DNA of 64,000 nucleotides from Taxawa tesnikishii (nom. ined.) (taxonomy: Eukaryota > Ascomycota > Dothideomycetes > Dothideales), in contig JAPDRO010000012.1 of assembly GCA_030247885.1 (NCBI GenBank), positions 806,001-870,000 on the forward strand, given 5' to 3'. The notes beneath the pieces were generated by a model that was given only the letters and a program-made list of their open reading frames with translations, made no database searches and was not told the DNA's origin. Numbering within the stretch: position 1 is the first letter of the stretch; each line of letters starts with the position of its first letter. The position numbers and the translations under genes are program-made. Positions 1 through 10,662 of the stretch are shown one piece after another.

Positions 1-587
1 TGTGCAGGGCGCAGCGGACGCGAAGAGGTGTGCGGACGAGGGGTCGAGGGCGTTGTGCTAAGCAATCACGGTGGGCGGAGTATAGACACGTAAGTTCTCT
101 TCCGCCATGCTGATGCTGCGGTGGTGTCCCGATTTAGGACCGGGTTTGGCTGATTTATCGATACAGTGCTCCGCCGGCGGTCATGTTGCTGCTGGAATGT
201 CAGCGTTGCTGTCCCGAAATCTTCGACAAGCTTGAGGTCTACGTAGACGGCGGCATTAGGCGTGGCACCGACATCCTGAAGTGTCTCTGCTTAGGCGCCA
301 CAGCTGTAGGACTCGGTCGGCCGTTCCTGTACGCGCTCAACTACGGGCAAGAAGGCGTCGAGCATCTCGTTGACAGTAAGTATATGTTGAGTCGAAAACC
401 GTTATGTCAGACCTGACACGTCACAGCGCTGAAAGACGAACTCGAAGTCTCGATGAAGATGGTCGGGATCACGGATCTGAGTCAAGTGCATCCCGGGTTG
501 GTGAATACACTCGACGTGGATCACTTGGTGCCGTCGAGTCTCGAGGGCCATCCCTATGCCAAGTGGCGGCCTAGGGCGCGGTTGTGA
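1..587 (+). CDS. CYB2: FMN-dependent alpha-hydroxy-acid dehydrogenase (L-lactate dehydrogenase / cytochrome b2 type), 3' part
   Basis: Only the C-terminal third lies in the window; the gene begins upstream of base 1. Visible family motifs are the active-site/FMN stretch [12 protein letters not shown], then [20 protein letters not shown] and [12 protein letters not shown], which form the phosphate-binding end of the TIM barrel, and a tail containing [12 protein letters not shown]. Two introns fit: about 92-164 (donor GTAAGT, acceptor ATACAG, rejoining SIDT to APPAV) and about 375-435 (donor GTAAGT). The enzyme family oxidises L-lactate or a related 2-hydroxy acid with FMN; cytochrome b2 also carries an N-terminal heme domain, which cannot be seen here, so the exact substrate is open. 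Near base 40-43 the reading frame steps by one base inside a GGGG run: [14 protein letters not shown] is in one frame and the SNHGG motif in the next. A missing G explains it. The stop at 585-587 follows a [13 protein letters not shown] tail. Confidence 0.82.
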
Positions 588-1027
588 GGGGCGAAGGAAG
601 CCGATGTGGAGATACCTTTGAATCATTCGAGAGCAATAGATCCGTGTTGTTGTGGAGCATTCCTGGGTGATGCGATGGAGCCAATGGATAGCATTCTGTT
701 TGACGAAGACAATAGCGGATTGACGAGTTGCAAGCGAGGCTCAAATGGTGCTTCGGCAAAGAAGCGACTGCAAGCTTGAATGGCAAGGGAGCGAAGTGAA
801 TAGGAAGAGCACTGATCCAACTATTCTGCTATGCCGCCACTAATCTACGAGCCCTGGCTGCAGCGTCCAAGGCCTCTTACATCCACAACGGTGTATAGGG
901 GTACTGTACGAAACATGAAACAAAACGGCGCCAATTAGCGACAAGCAACAAAACAATCCAACCACAAAGCCCCGATAGAGCTACTTTTATATGTCAGTTA
1001 GGTCTTTTTCTCCCCACCTTTCTCTTT
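588..1027. other. Intergenic, convergent 3' ends
   Basis: Sits between the 3' end of the dehydrogenase and the 3' end of the bZIP gene on the other strand. I see no coding signal; it should hold both polyadenylation regions. Confidence 0.5.
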
Positions 1028-2051
1028 TCATTCGATTTTGGCAGCCTCCTTCCCGGTCCCAACACCCTTCTTCCTCTCCTCGCTACTCCTCTCGCTCTCA
1101 TCACCCTGCTCACCTTCTTTCTTACTGTCGACATCGAGTCCCTTGATGTTCTTCTCGGTAATGAGGCCCTTGAGCCATTTATTCTCCATCTCCAGCTGTC
1201 CCACCCTCGCCTCGAGCACCTGCACCTTCTCGCTCATCTCCTTGGCCGTCTTCTCCAGCGCTTGCTCCCGCTGCTTCTTCTTCACACGGAAACGGGCTGA
1301 GGCGGCGGTATTGCGGCGACGCTTGTCTTCCTCGGCGGCAGCGCGTGAGGCTTCCTCAAGGTCGGCGGCCGAGGGGCTTTACGCTTGTCACCTGTCTGTG
1401 GAGATGGTTGTGCGGGGAAGGTGTGCTGCTGCGGTTGAGCAGGCAGTTGGGCTTGTGGTGGGTAGCCGACCATGCCGTTGGGAGGCGTGGGAGGCAGTCC
1501 CTGAGGAGATGAGTGGGCGGTCACCGGGTGAGGGTAGCCGGGGAAACCGGAGAACTGGAAGTTGGTCTCTGCATAGAGCGAGTCGTTAGCCATTGCCATG
1601 TACGGAATCAAATATCGAGAACATAAATAAGCTGTATGTGGTGGTGACAGGATGATATGATGGGTCAGTAGTATTGACATCATCGGTATCATCCAGGCAG
1701 GCATCGGAGCGCAGCATAGATATGCGCCAGCCCACACCCTCAACCCTCAACCCACTGCATCTATGTCTCTGTGTATGGAGTGGTGATATAGATCCAAAAC
1801 CTACCGTTGCCGAAGCCCACACCGTTCTCCTGTCCCACGTTCTGACCCTGCTGCTGCTGCGGTTGCTGCGGCGCGCTAAAGTCTTGAAGTCCCGGAAGTT
1901 CATAGAACTCGGTATTGGTGAACATAGCCAGGCTATCCTCGAAGTCCGGGAAGTCATTTTGGGCAGCCAAGTCGGCCTGGGAAGGGATCGAGTTTAGACC
2001 TGCGATGTACTGCGACACGTTCGGTGCGCGGCGGCCATTGTAGTTGGCCAT
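1028..2051 (-). CDS. bZIP transcription factor, Cys3/MetR-like sulfur regulator
   Basis: The C-terminal exon encodes a bZIP domain: basic region RRRNTAASARFRVKKKQREQ followed by a leucine-zipper helix (EKVQVLEARVGQLEMENKWL, then KGLITEKN). NTAASARFR and the NKWLKGLITEKN ending are typical of Neurospora CYS-3 / Aspergillus MetR, which activate sulfate uptake and methionine/cysteine genes; that role is inferred from the family. Best model: exon 1 1805-2051 (MANYNGRRAPNVSQYIAG start, glutamine-rich middle), one long intron 1569-1804 (GTAGGT...GCAG), exon 2 1028-1568, giving 262 aa if one base is restored. Just before the basic region the frame steps at a GGGG run (1373-1376 on the + strand): GDKRKAP is in one frame and SAADLEEASRAAAEEDKRRR in the next. 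The break would remove the DNA-binding domain, so a missing base in the assembly is more likely than loss. The 236 nt intron is long for this genome and may hide a small exon. Confidence 0.83.
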
Positions 2052-2983
2052 GGTATAAATGATGTTTCAATCGGGTGAAGCTAGAATTGGCGAGAGCAGA
2101 TGGACGGCGCGACTTGGTCTTCGTGTCGCACAGTGACGGCACAAAGGTGGAGGGGAAGTTGATTAATAATGCGACGGATGGCTTGTCTGGCTTTGTCTTG
2201 CCCGCGGAGGGCGCTTTCGGATTGGTGTACCCGCAGGTACGAGATTCGTGGAAGAGGTTGTTCTGCGTAGAGGTGGAATTACGGGACTCGCTGGGTGGGT
2301 GCGGTTGTCCCGTAGTGTGCGGTGTAGTATGTGGTCGTGTAGAGGGGTTGAGTGTGAGTGCGAGCGGGAGTGGGAGTGCGAGTGCGAGTGGGTCTCGCTC
2401 GGTAAGCACAGGCTGGGCGTTCGCCGTGGGAAACACCGAACAACTCGCCGGGCGGAAGCGTTTATTGGTCGCGTCGCGTTCTGTTTCCCGTTTGGGGTGT
2501 GGGTATGTGTGAGCGCATGAGTGCGTGTGGCATGGTTGAAACTTTACAGTCTGACAGAGGTGTGAGTGAAGGGTAATATCATTAATCACGAATCCTGTTA
2601 ATAAGAGGGAAACACAGCGACCAAAACGGCTTCTTTGATGCAAGCCGATGCAAGCTGCCGCCGCGACTGCTTGTTTTGTTCGACAACAACTGGCAGGTCC
2701 CATTCTCGGTCACGTGAAGCCAGGCTGGAACCGTTCATCGTCACCCTACTATAAACTCTGCCCATACTACAAACTCTACTCATGTGTTCACATCATCATA
2801 CGGCCATCTATACTGCACCCATCCATCCATCCATCCATCCATCCATCCGTCTATACTTCCCCGATTCATCCATCTATACTGGAGTTTGATGACGTTGCTG
2901 TTCGTCCCTTCACTCATGTATGCTCTGCGACGACAGGCATCAGTGCACGCCCTCACGCTCGAGGCCAGTCTCCAATCCTGCCC
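2052..2983. promoter_or_regulatory. Upstream region of the bZIP gene with (ATCC)n repeat
   Basis: About 930 bp between the start of the bZIP gene and the 3' end of the TatD gene, both on the minus strand, so most of it should be bZIP promoter and 5' UTR. Bases 2340-2400 are GTG/GAG-rich and nearly simple sequence. No conserved coding signal was found; open frames here have biased composition only. Confidence 0.45.
2821..2848. repeat. (ATCC)7 microsatellite
   Basis: Seven perfect tandem ATCC units, followed by degenerate CCATCTATAC copies to about 2880. The tract lies in the bZIP upstream region and is a likely length-variable locus. Confidence 0.95.
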
Positions 2984-4304
2984 TCAGGGTGGGCCCTCAC
3001 CCAAGCCAAACATTGCCGTCGAATTCGTCCACGCGCTGCATTCACAGTCAGCCATACCCCAGCCCCGACCAAGCGTCTGGCATTACTCACGCATCGCAAA
3101 CTTCCTCGACCGTGATGCCCTTGATGCTCGCAACCGCGCATGCCACGTTGGAGATGCAGCACGGCTCATTCCTGCCCTTGACCATGAACTCCGCTGACCA
3201 CTTCTCCTTCTTGACCGCTTTGGGTAGCGGAGGCGCATCTTTCAGGTGCTTTGCACTCGCCTGCGACGGCCGCATCTCACACTGAGTCACTGATCAACTT
3301 TCACCTTCCCTTGTATTCAAGACAATCCCAGCCATTGACGGCACTCACCCAAGGGCCGTCCGTCTCAATCTGTATCCTCTCCAAAGGCACCTCCTTGACC
3401 ACCGCAATGTTTTCCTCGGTCTTGAGACTGCACCCGTTAATTCCCACATCGAACCCCAGCTCCACCAACCTCTTCATCTCCTCCATCGTGCCTGTAAAGC
3501 TATGCACCACGCCCATTTTTGGCAATCTCTCCATGTTCTCGCCCAGCCTCTCCTTCAAAACAGCTTCAAAATCCTCCGCGGCAGCTCTCGAATGCAGAAA
3601 CAGCGGCAACTGTAACTCCACTGCGAGATCCAGCTGTGCACGGAAGTATGTCATCTGTGTCTCCTTCGGGCAAAGCTGCAGTCTGTCGTAGTCGAGTCCA
3701 ATCTCCCCAAACGCGGTCGCTGTGCCATCAGCAGCGGCTGATTTGGCCAACTCTCTCAGTGCAGCGAGCAGAGCGTCTGGTCCCCCGGGGTACTTCTCGA
3801 ATGAAAGCGCGCTACAGGGATGTACGCCCACCGTTGCGTAACACAACCCAGCTACTCCCCGTCAGCTTCACATCTCCTCAATATTTCTCCCTCTACCCAA
3901 ATTGTGTTTCCCCGTAATTCCCAGGTTCTCAAACGTACGATATTCTTGTGCCAGCTTGACAGCCTTCTCGCTCTCCGTGAGATCGCTGCCCGTGACCATG
4001 AGTTTCCTACATCCCACTTTCAGGGCTCTTTCCACAACATGTTGCAAATCATCCTCATGCGCTTGTCTTCCATGGTATACCCCTCTGAATACGGGGTCGC
4101 TGAGATTAATCCCGATCTACGCAATCGTAAACTTCAGCGCGTGCTTCTTGGAGGAGGACTGCCGAGTCGCGGACCAACATCAGCGTATCTTAGTGATCTG
4201 GCAGCGCCCTCGTCTGCCGCCTTCAGTCCGGCCGTCAATGGGTCCACGCTTGTTGCGGGTGTTGCTGTGCCCGAAGCACTGGCGCTGGTGGACGTAGATG
4301 CCAT
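2984..4304 (-). CDS. TatD-family metal-dependent deoxyribonuclease
   Basis: Spliced by eye into five exons: 4179-4304, 3939-4116, 3349-3851, 3091-3281, 2984-3035 (introns 55-87 nt; lengths sum to 349 codons plus stop). The joined protein reads like fungal TatD/Scn1: RYADIGINLSDPVFRGVYHG at the N terminus, KLMVTGSDLTESEKAVKLA, then CYATVGVHPC, FGEIGLDYDRLQ (metal-binding Glu and Asp), PLFLHSRAA, GVVHSFTGT and ETDGPWCEMRPS. These supply the His/Glu/Asp metal ligands of the TIM-barrel amidohydrolase-like fold. TatD enzymes are Mg-dependent 3'-5' exo/endo-DNases linked to DNA repair and apoptosis-like DNA breakdown. The first intron uses a weak donor (GTTGGT); the others are standard. An in-frame Met at 4424 would add about 40 Arg/Ser-rich residues resembling a mitochondrial presequence; I chose 4304 because coding similarity begins just after it. 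Confidence 0.9.
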
Positions 4305-5968
4305 TCTGAAATGTCTTTGTATGTTCACCGGGCTTGGGCTGGTCGTCGGGCAATAGATATATTGGATACGAGTTTTGCAGGCGCCTCGTAGATGACTCCT
4401 CCAGGCGGATTGAAGCGTGTTCATGGAAAGGATCGTGAGCCAAACCGTATCCGTACAATATTGAAGTCACTCGTGCGTATATCTAGTATGAATGACGTCC
4501 ACTTGGCTGAGGCCCGTGCATCAGTGGAAGTGAGTTCGTTGTATCAGTGCTCCTCCCGTTCAGAAAAGCGCAAGTCGACAAGCAGCTAGGTGTTCCTCAA
4601 ACTGCAGACAACGCTATATGAAGGTTAGGGCAAGGAATATTTGGAAGGTGTTGAAGCATTTGCTATCGAGAACCAACAGCTTCAAGAACGAGAACCATCG
4701 TTTTACGAGGATAAACTACATATGGATCCAGCAATGAGATCTAATCAGTCATAGAATACGGACAAGCCCGTTAAAGACGGCCGTGCCCCTGCGTCGGAGT
4801 AGGCGCTCTAACCGGTCATTACACCATACGCATTCAGCGCAACGGCTGGCCGACTTCCGGCACTCTCACCGGTCGACAGCTGCATTGCGGGATACAGCCC
4901 GTTCTTGACGAGATAGTCTGCATAACCTCGAAATAGGGACTCATAACGTTCCACAAGATTGTGTGTATCCCATCACGCGGCAAAGCCTGAGTCAAATAGC
5001 GTCGCTCTTATTGTTGTACTATTCATAAACAGCCGCCTGAAGTTGCGTTGTCAGTCAGAGATGATTGCAAGACCACTCTTGGCCACGGACGAGATGCACC
5101 GGAAAGTCATCCGGGCAGCATGTGGAGTTCCGGTCATAACGAGGAAAACGCTCATCCCCACTACAGACTCTTGCTCGAAATCTGTGGAAAGCAGCGCTCG
5201 TGCATACAAGTAATCGATCCGGCAATGCAGCAAACGGTCAGCGCGTGACAACACAAATGATTCGATTCTTGGTGCTCGGAACCATTTGCGCACTCTTTGA
5301 CAAACTCTCTATACCACATTCCAGTGTTGTGAAGTCGCGGGTAGTCATTGAAGTTCCTTGCGTCACGCATTCTCTTAACAGATGTAGTGTAGAGTGAACA
5401 TTGTGATTAGTTCTCGATGTGGCGTCAAGTCCGAATGTGGTGGGTATGATCTGTGGATTGGCTGCTGAGCATGGTACTGGTGCGTTGTCGTCGAACGGTG
5501 TTCATGTTTCATGCGACAAGAATGTCTTGTGATCCAGGCTTGGTGCCTACAATAAGAACCTTGCCAACACGTTCTCCGTTTTCTTCCGTGCTTCGCCGCT
5601 AAGCGCAACCATCGGAGAGGTTTCCAATCCGGTGACTTGGTGTTGGGCGTGTTGCAGGTTGAAAAGAGAGGTTGTTGGTTCAAGGCATGGCGATGGAATG
5701 GCGTTGCGAGCGTCCCGCTCCGCTCCCTCCGCTGCACCGCCCTTCAATCGTACAGCTTCGGCCTTTGAACCCCCTACTTGACAAGCTGCAACAATCAAAG
5801 AAGCGCTCTTCATCAGACACAGGACCATTCGGATTGCTCGTCGAGCTGTCAGTTACGTGGGACTGTAACATCTGCATAAAACCTTGCGTGATCGTCCTCT
5901 TCTCAACGCAAGCCATTGGGACATCTAAGCCACAGCTGCTTTGATGCGATTCTCGCGGACTTCCAATC
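4305..5968. other. Intergenic, no gene recognised
   Basis: About 1.66 kb between the divergent TatD and GPI10 genes. Only short open frames occur and none shows a domain, a splice-consistent extension or family similarity. It holds the promoters of both flanking genes. Confidence 0.5.
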
Positions 5969-8080
5969 ATGGCTGAACAACAGCTAGTACAGGCTCGAAG
6001 AGACAAGGAGATTGCCGTGCTGTTGTTTTTGGTTGCATTTCGCGTATACAATGCATTCTTGACACTGACCTTCTTTCAACCAGACGAATACTTCCAATCA
6101 TTAGAACCCGCCTGGCGACTGGCTTTTGGATCCCACAGTGGGGCATGGATTACCTGGGTGAATTAAATACCTTGCAGCCAGAAAGCACACGAGTCTCATG
6201 TTCGCCTAGGAATGGAAGGAAAGGCTGCGGTCATCTCTACATCCCGCTCTCTTTGCTCTCCTCTACTCCTCAACTTCGGCTCTTGCGCGGATATGTCATC
6301 TCTCACCTACAATGTCCGGTAACCTTCTAGTCGCAGCTCCGAAGCTGTTGCAAGCAGTCATTGCTGCCCTCATGGACTACTTTACTTGGGGTCTCTCCAG
6401 AAAGATATATGGAAAGGGCGGGAATGCGACAGTATGTTCGGCAGGCAGTCAAATACGCATCAAGCAATACTGACCGCCACGCTTAGCTTGCGTTGACAGC
6501 GCTGAGCCCATGGCAGTGGTTTTGCTCCACTCGTACTCTATCTAACAGCTTGGAGGCGACGCTCACCATTGCTGCACTCTACTTCTGGCCATATGCAATA
6601 TCGTCAACCCAGGCCCCCGCCAAGAAGGAGGATTCTGGCGTCGCTCTTGCACTGCCCCGGCCACGCGATCGGTAAGCATAGTGTTCGAAAACATGAAGAT
6701 TCACTTTCTAACAGTTTCAGCCTACGTCTGTCCCTGACACTTGCAGCCATTGCCACTATCCTTCGGCCCACCAACCTTCTCATCTGGATAATTGTTGCGG
6801 GCCTCACCGTAGTTTTTGCAGCCATGACAAAGCCATCGAATTTTTCCTCCACGACACTGAGATTGATCAGTGGAGCAGCATTCTGTGGGTATGTACACAT
6901 GCATAATCCAACAAGCAAAATATCACGCTAAGTTCCGGTACAGAGTCTTGGTGACTACTATATCAGTACTTGCAGATCGCATCTATTTCCAGACCTGGAC
7001 TTTCCCGCCAGCCCGGTTCATCCACTTCAATATCGTCCAGTCTCTTGCCGTCTTCTATGGACAAAATAGACCGGACTACTACATCACCGAAGGACTGCCA
7101 CTCCTCCTTACTACGGCCATGCCATTTGCGCTTGTAGGGTGGTGGCGAGCCCAAGCCGTTAGTAAAGTGTTTTCAACCGTTTCTGAGCAGACACTTAGAA
7201 GCACAAAAGCGCTGTTCTCTTTGGCAGTGACTGTGACGGCCATGATCACTGTACTGAGCCTCATCTCACACAAAGAAGTTCGCTTCATCTACCCACTGCT
7301 GCCGCTCCTTCATGTGCTAGCTGTGGAGCCCTTGCGACAGTTCTTCAGCCCATTCCCTTCGCCCCGATCGGGACTGAAAAGGTTGCTGCTGGGTACCATA
7401 CTCGCGTTCAACATCAGCTTCGCAATGTACGTTGGCATGATCCATCAACGTGGTGTGGTCGAGGTAACACACTTCCTGCGGCACGAGTACGAGCAACGAT
7501 ATCTCGGCCACCATGCATCTGCCGCCCATAGACCCGCCGCTACCAACATGACAGTCGCCTTCTTAATGCCTTGCCACAGTACTCCTTGGCGTAGCCACTT
7601 AGTCCACTCTGGCATCGACGCCTGGGCTCTCACATGCGAGCCGCCAATCGGAGTTCCCCTATCCGAACGAAGCACATATCTCGACGAAGCAGACCAGTTC
7701 TATGCAAGCCCTGAATCCTGGCTCACGGCTAACATGGCTGACGTCAAAACGATTACAACCAAGACAGACGGGTCCAGGGACTATGATGCGAACAGGTCAA
7801 CGAAGAGGGTTGGCCACGTTATCTTGCCTTCTTCGAACAGCTCGAACCTACGATGAATCAAGTACTTCAGGAGACAAGATATAGCGAGTGCTGGAGGAGC
7901 TTCAACACGCACTGGCATGATGATTGGCGCAGGAAAGGAGATGTTCTTGTTTGGTGTCTCGATCAATCTGCAGATGAACGGCGAAAAGCAACAACAAACA
8001 AGGAGGTCACAGCCTACGGGTTGCTCGCTGTTGTGCTCATCGGCTTGCAGGCCGTTATCTTCGTAATGATGTTGTGTTGA
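5969..8080 (+). CDS. GPI10: GPI mannosyltransferase III (Gpi10 / PIG-B), GT22 family
   Basis: Six exons fit: 5969-6157, 6210-6431, 6487-6671, 6721-6888, 6944-7742, 7796-8080, giving 615 aa, the size of yeast Gpi10. It is an ER multi-span enzyme that adds the third mannose (alpha-1,2) of the GPI anchor core from dolichol-P-mannose. The luminal motif [16 protein letters not shown] near residue 33 contains the catalytic-type acidic residues of GT22. Later landmarks are [44 protein letters not shown], the hydrophilic [15 protein letters not shown] and WALTCEPP motifs, and [14 protein letters not shown] near the C terminus. The join between exons 5 and 6 is the weak point. It can be a 53 nt intron (7743-7795) with an unusual GTCAAA donor, or continuous coding with one base missing near 7792, in line with other genes here. 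Either way the downstream frame ([17 protein letters not shown]) is clearly part of the protein. It ends in a predicted transmembrane helix. Confidence 0.93.
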
Positions 8081-9755
8081 GTATAGAATGGGAATTGGAT
8101 ACCATGGGGATAACAAGATACAGTGCTTGAGCATCGAAGGCGAAAAAGCCTAAGAGCCTAACCTTCATGTGGTTACGTAGCTCTTGACAACATGGTAAAC
8201 AGCAGAATCGACCTCCACTCTTACTACCAGCGTTCGGTATGGCGGACCCAAGCCAGTCACGGGCTAGTCAGCTGACTTAGCGGTTGTTCTAGCACAAATC
8301 CTAGAGGCTTAGCATAACACAAGGCTACAGAAGCACGTGACAAGCTATGTGCGGATTTATCTTCAAGCTATTCAAGCCACAGCAGAAGATGGAGTGCAAA
8401 GACTAGAGAGACAGTGGATCTCTAGGGTACAGTCCTGGATACAGGTTCCCTCTATCAGTATTTAGCAAGCTATAGATTGAAGAAAGGATAGGTATTTAGC
8501 TGTGATACAAAGGTATAGGGATATGCGGGCATCGCTAAGCTTCTGCATCCAATGGAATGCAATCCTTAAGCGTTGGGCCTGGTCAGATTGTCAAAGCCTA
8601 CTCGCACGGATCAACATGTGTATGGCTTACGGCATGAGCGCCGGTGTCGAAGATTCAGTGAGACGCCAGCACCGTGTTCGCCCTTTTGTCGTGCTTATCC
8701 CAGGTTAGTTGTGTCTATCGATATCCTTCGATCGTGAAACCAGACCATGAGCAAAGCGGAGGAGGAAAAGCCTCTCCGTACATTGGTAGTCAGTTTGGTG
8801 ATTTAAAAGCGGTTTGCGAGGATGTCTGGGTCCTGCAGAGCGCCACTCACTGATGGATAGGCATGAGGTGAAGTTTCCGGCCAACGTTGCCCAAGTCTGT
8901 GGTGTAGTCAGTCCTTGGTTGGCTAGTGCCAATCGCTGCGAATGAAGGCCTGCCATCCTTTCTCACGCCAATTGGGGAACAAAGCTCCATGGCGGTGCTG
9001 CAAGCTTGATCTTCGGTAAGTCCTACGTTGGAGGATTACTCTTGAGCTTCCAAAAAGTCCCTCCCGCACTTAAGATGGTGAGCTTGTATGGGCAGAAGAC
9101 ATGGTCCGACAGCCCAAATACCTTGACACGCCAAACGATGTGCAACATGCATGGTAGCTGGCCTTTTGAGAGACAGTAGGACCTGCTTGCTCGAGCGCAC
9201 TGTCACCGCTCTCGAATGTGCTTCAGAACACCGAGTTGACCAGACATCTGTCGCTCCAGATCAGGCGAGAGCTGATGGTTGTGGAAAGTCCAGGTATTGG
9301 AAAACCTTTCCTGGTACTGAGCTGCTGCTGCCTTACAAGGTGGACAGGCTGGCTGCTCCATAGAGGGACAGGCCCTGATTAGGTGGAGGTCAGCATACAT
9401 TTACGTGACACTTCCTCTGGCTCTGTATTACGACATATAATCACGCAGATTCTCCGAGAGAAAGAGGTTGCCTTCCGTGGTGCGTCATACAGAGGAACTA
9501 TTCCAGGCATCCGCGACGAATCACCCCTTGCATGATCTGGATTTCGTGGCGTGGTGCGATGCCGAGAAGCAAGTTGACAAGGCCTATGCGCGTCTAGCAC
9601 CACGAACCAAGCTCGCAGGCAACTTCTCGAAAGAATGATCTGGTACTGACAATACCGTTGCGTTGATTGCGGCGTCCAAAAGATGCCCAGACGGTGTTCA
9701 AACCGGACTTCGGAATTCGGTGTTAGTTGACCAGCTGTAGATAGTGCGCAAACCC

Positions 9756-9784
9756 GGGACGGGGACGGGGACGGGGACGAGGAC
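9756..9784. repeat. (GGGGAC)n short tandem repeat
   Basis: About five tandem GGGGAC-like units, the last being GAGGAC. A second small repeat, GGTGC units, follows at 9841-9858. Confidence 0.85.
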
Positions 9785-9886
9785 GAATGGCCCCCTGTCC
9801 CCGGTGAGAAGGATTGCAAGTTGCAGCATCGTAGCATGCAGGTGCGGTGCGGTGCGGTGTCTCTCCTTGTTGTCGGGGTCGCATCT

Positions 9887-9923
9887 TGCCGCACGTACAG
9901 TATGCCGCACGTATGCCGCACGT
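9887..9923. repeat. Three copies of TGCCGCACGTA
   Basis: The 11-mer TGCCGCACGTA appears three times, the first copy separated by CAGTA and the last two directly adjacent. It lies in gene-free DNA; function unknown. Confidence 0.8.
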
Positions 9924-10662
9924 ATCGTATACGCGAAGCTTTGGGCCTAGGCCCTCTTAGGAAAATCTTGCGAACTGCTAGCAAGAGAGTAGGGTAGAGA
10001 GATCTGGGGAATGTGGAGGCCTAAGGTTTACTTCACGGTCAGCGCCGTCTGCGACGACAGCAGCCTCCCTTGTTGCGTAGAGGTGGGTGAGATTGCCATA
10101 ACATTCGCGGCTACCAGATATTCATGTGCGTATCTTTTCGAAGGAATTGCAACAAATGGCAAATGTGCAAATGTATAGGGCAGGAGCAACTATACAGTGG
10201 TGGGCTCGGCAAGCGAAATGACCACCCCTACAGCAGCCCCGCCGCGGTGGCTGTTTGTAGTGTGGTCGGTGTCGGCGCCGTGCTCGGAACGTCGAACATC
10301 CGTCTTGGGATCATGAACGAAGGCGACAACCACATCACGGCGAGACTCCCCATCTCCTGTCGTTCTCTTTCCATTCTCGATTTAGGCAGCCGTATTGGTG
10401 TCTCTTGTCAATCGTTCTTCTTACCATTTGATACCCCTGCTGTCGCTTAGGCACACATTTATTTATTTCCCTACTCTCCAACAAAACACCACTGCCCTAC
10501 CTTTACGGGCACATACACACACGCACACACAAACTAATACATTCATTCTCTCAAACACTCGCCACTGCGCTTGGAGGCCTATAGCGGCGCGAACATCACA
10601 ACACTGAGCGCCAGCGCTCGGTTTCGAACCAACATACACCCCTTGAGCCTATACTTGGTGCA

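Larger units (their letters stand above)
8081..10662. other. Gene-free region with short tandem repeats
   Basis: About 2.6 kb without a supportable gene. Bases 8200-8520 look AT-richer and repetitive in small words (AGCTA, TTTAGC) with a near-palindromic CTAGTCAGCTGACTTAG at about 8264; this could be an old repeat remnant but no family is recognisable. Bases 9750-9930 carry three short tandem repeats listed separately. From about 10440 the sequence becomes pyrimidine- and CA-rich (ACACACACGCACACACAAAC), a typical fungal core promoter / 5' UTR ahead of the ABC transporter. Confidence 0.5.

Noticed and set aside
8200-8520. Possible transposon remnant with a near-palindrome at about 8264
   Set aside because: Repetitive words and an AT shift are visible but no terminal repeats, duplication or coding trace supports a named element.
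9379-9984. 201-codon minus-strand frame
   Set aside because: Contains a simple-repeat-derived Ser-Pro tract and no conserved feature; start and stop lie in repeat-rich DNA.
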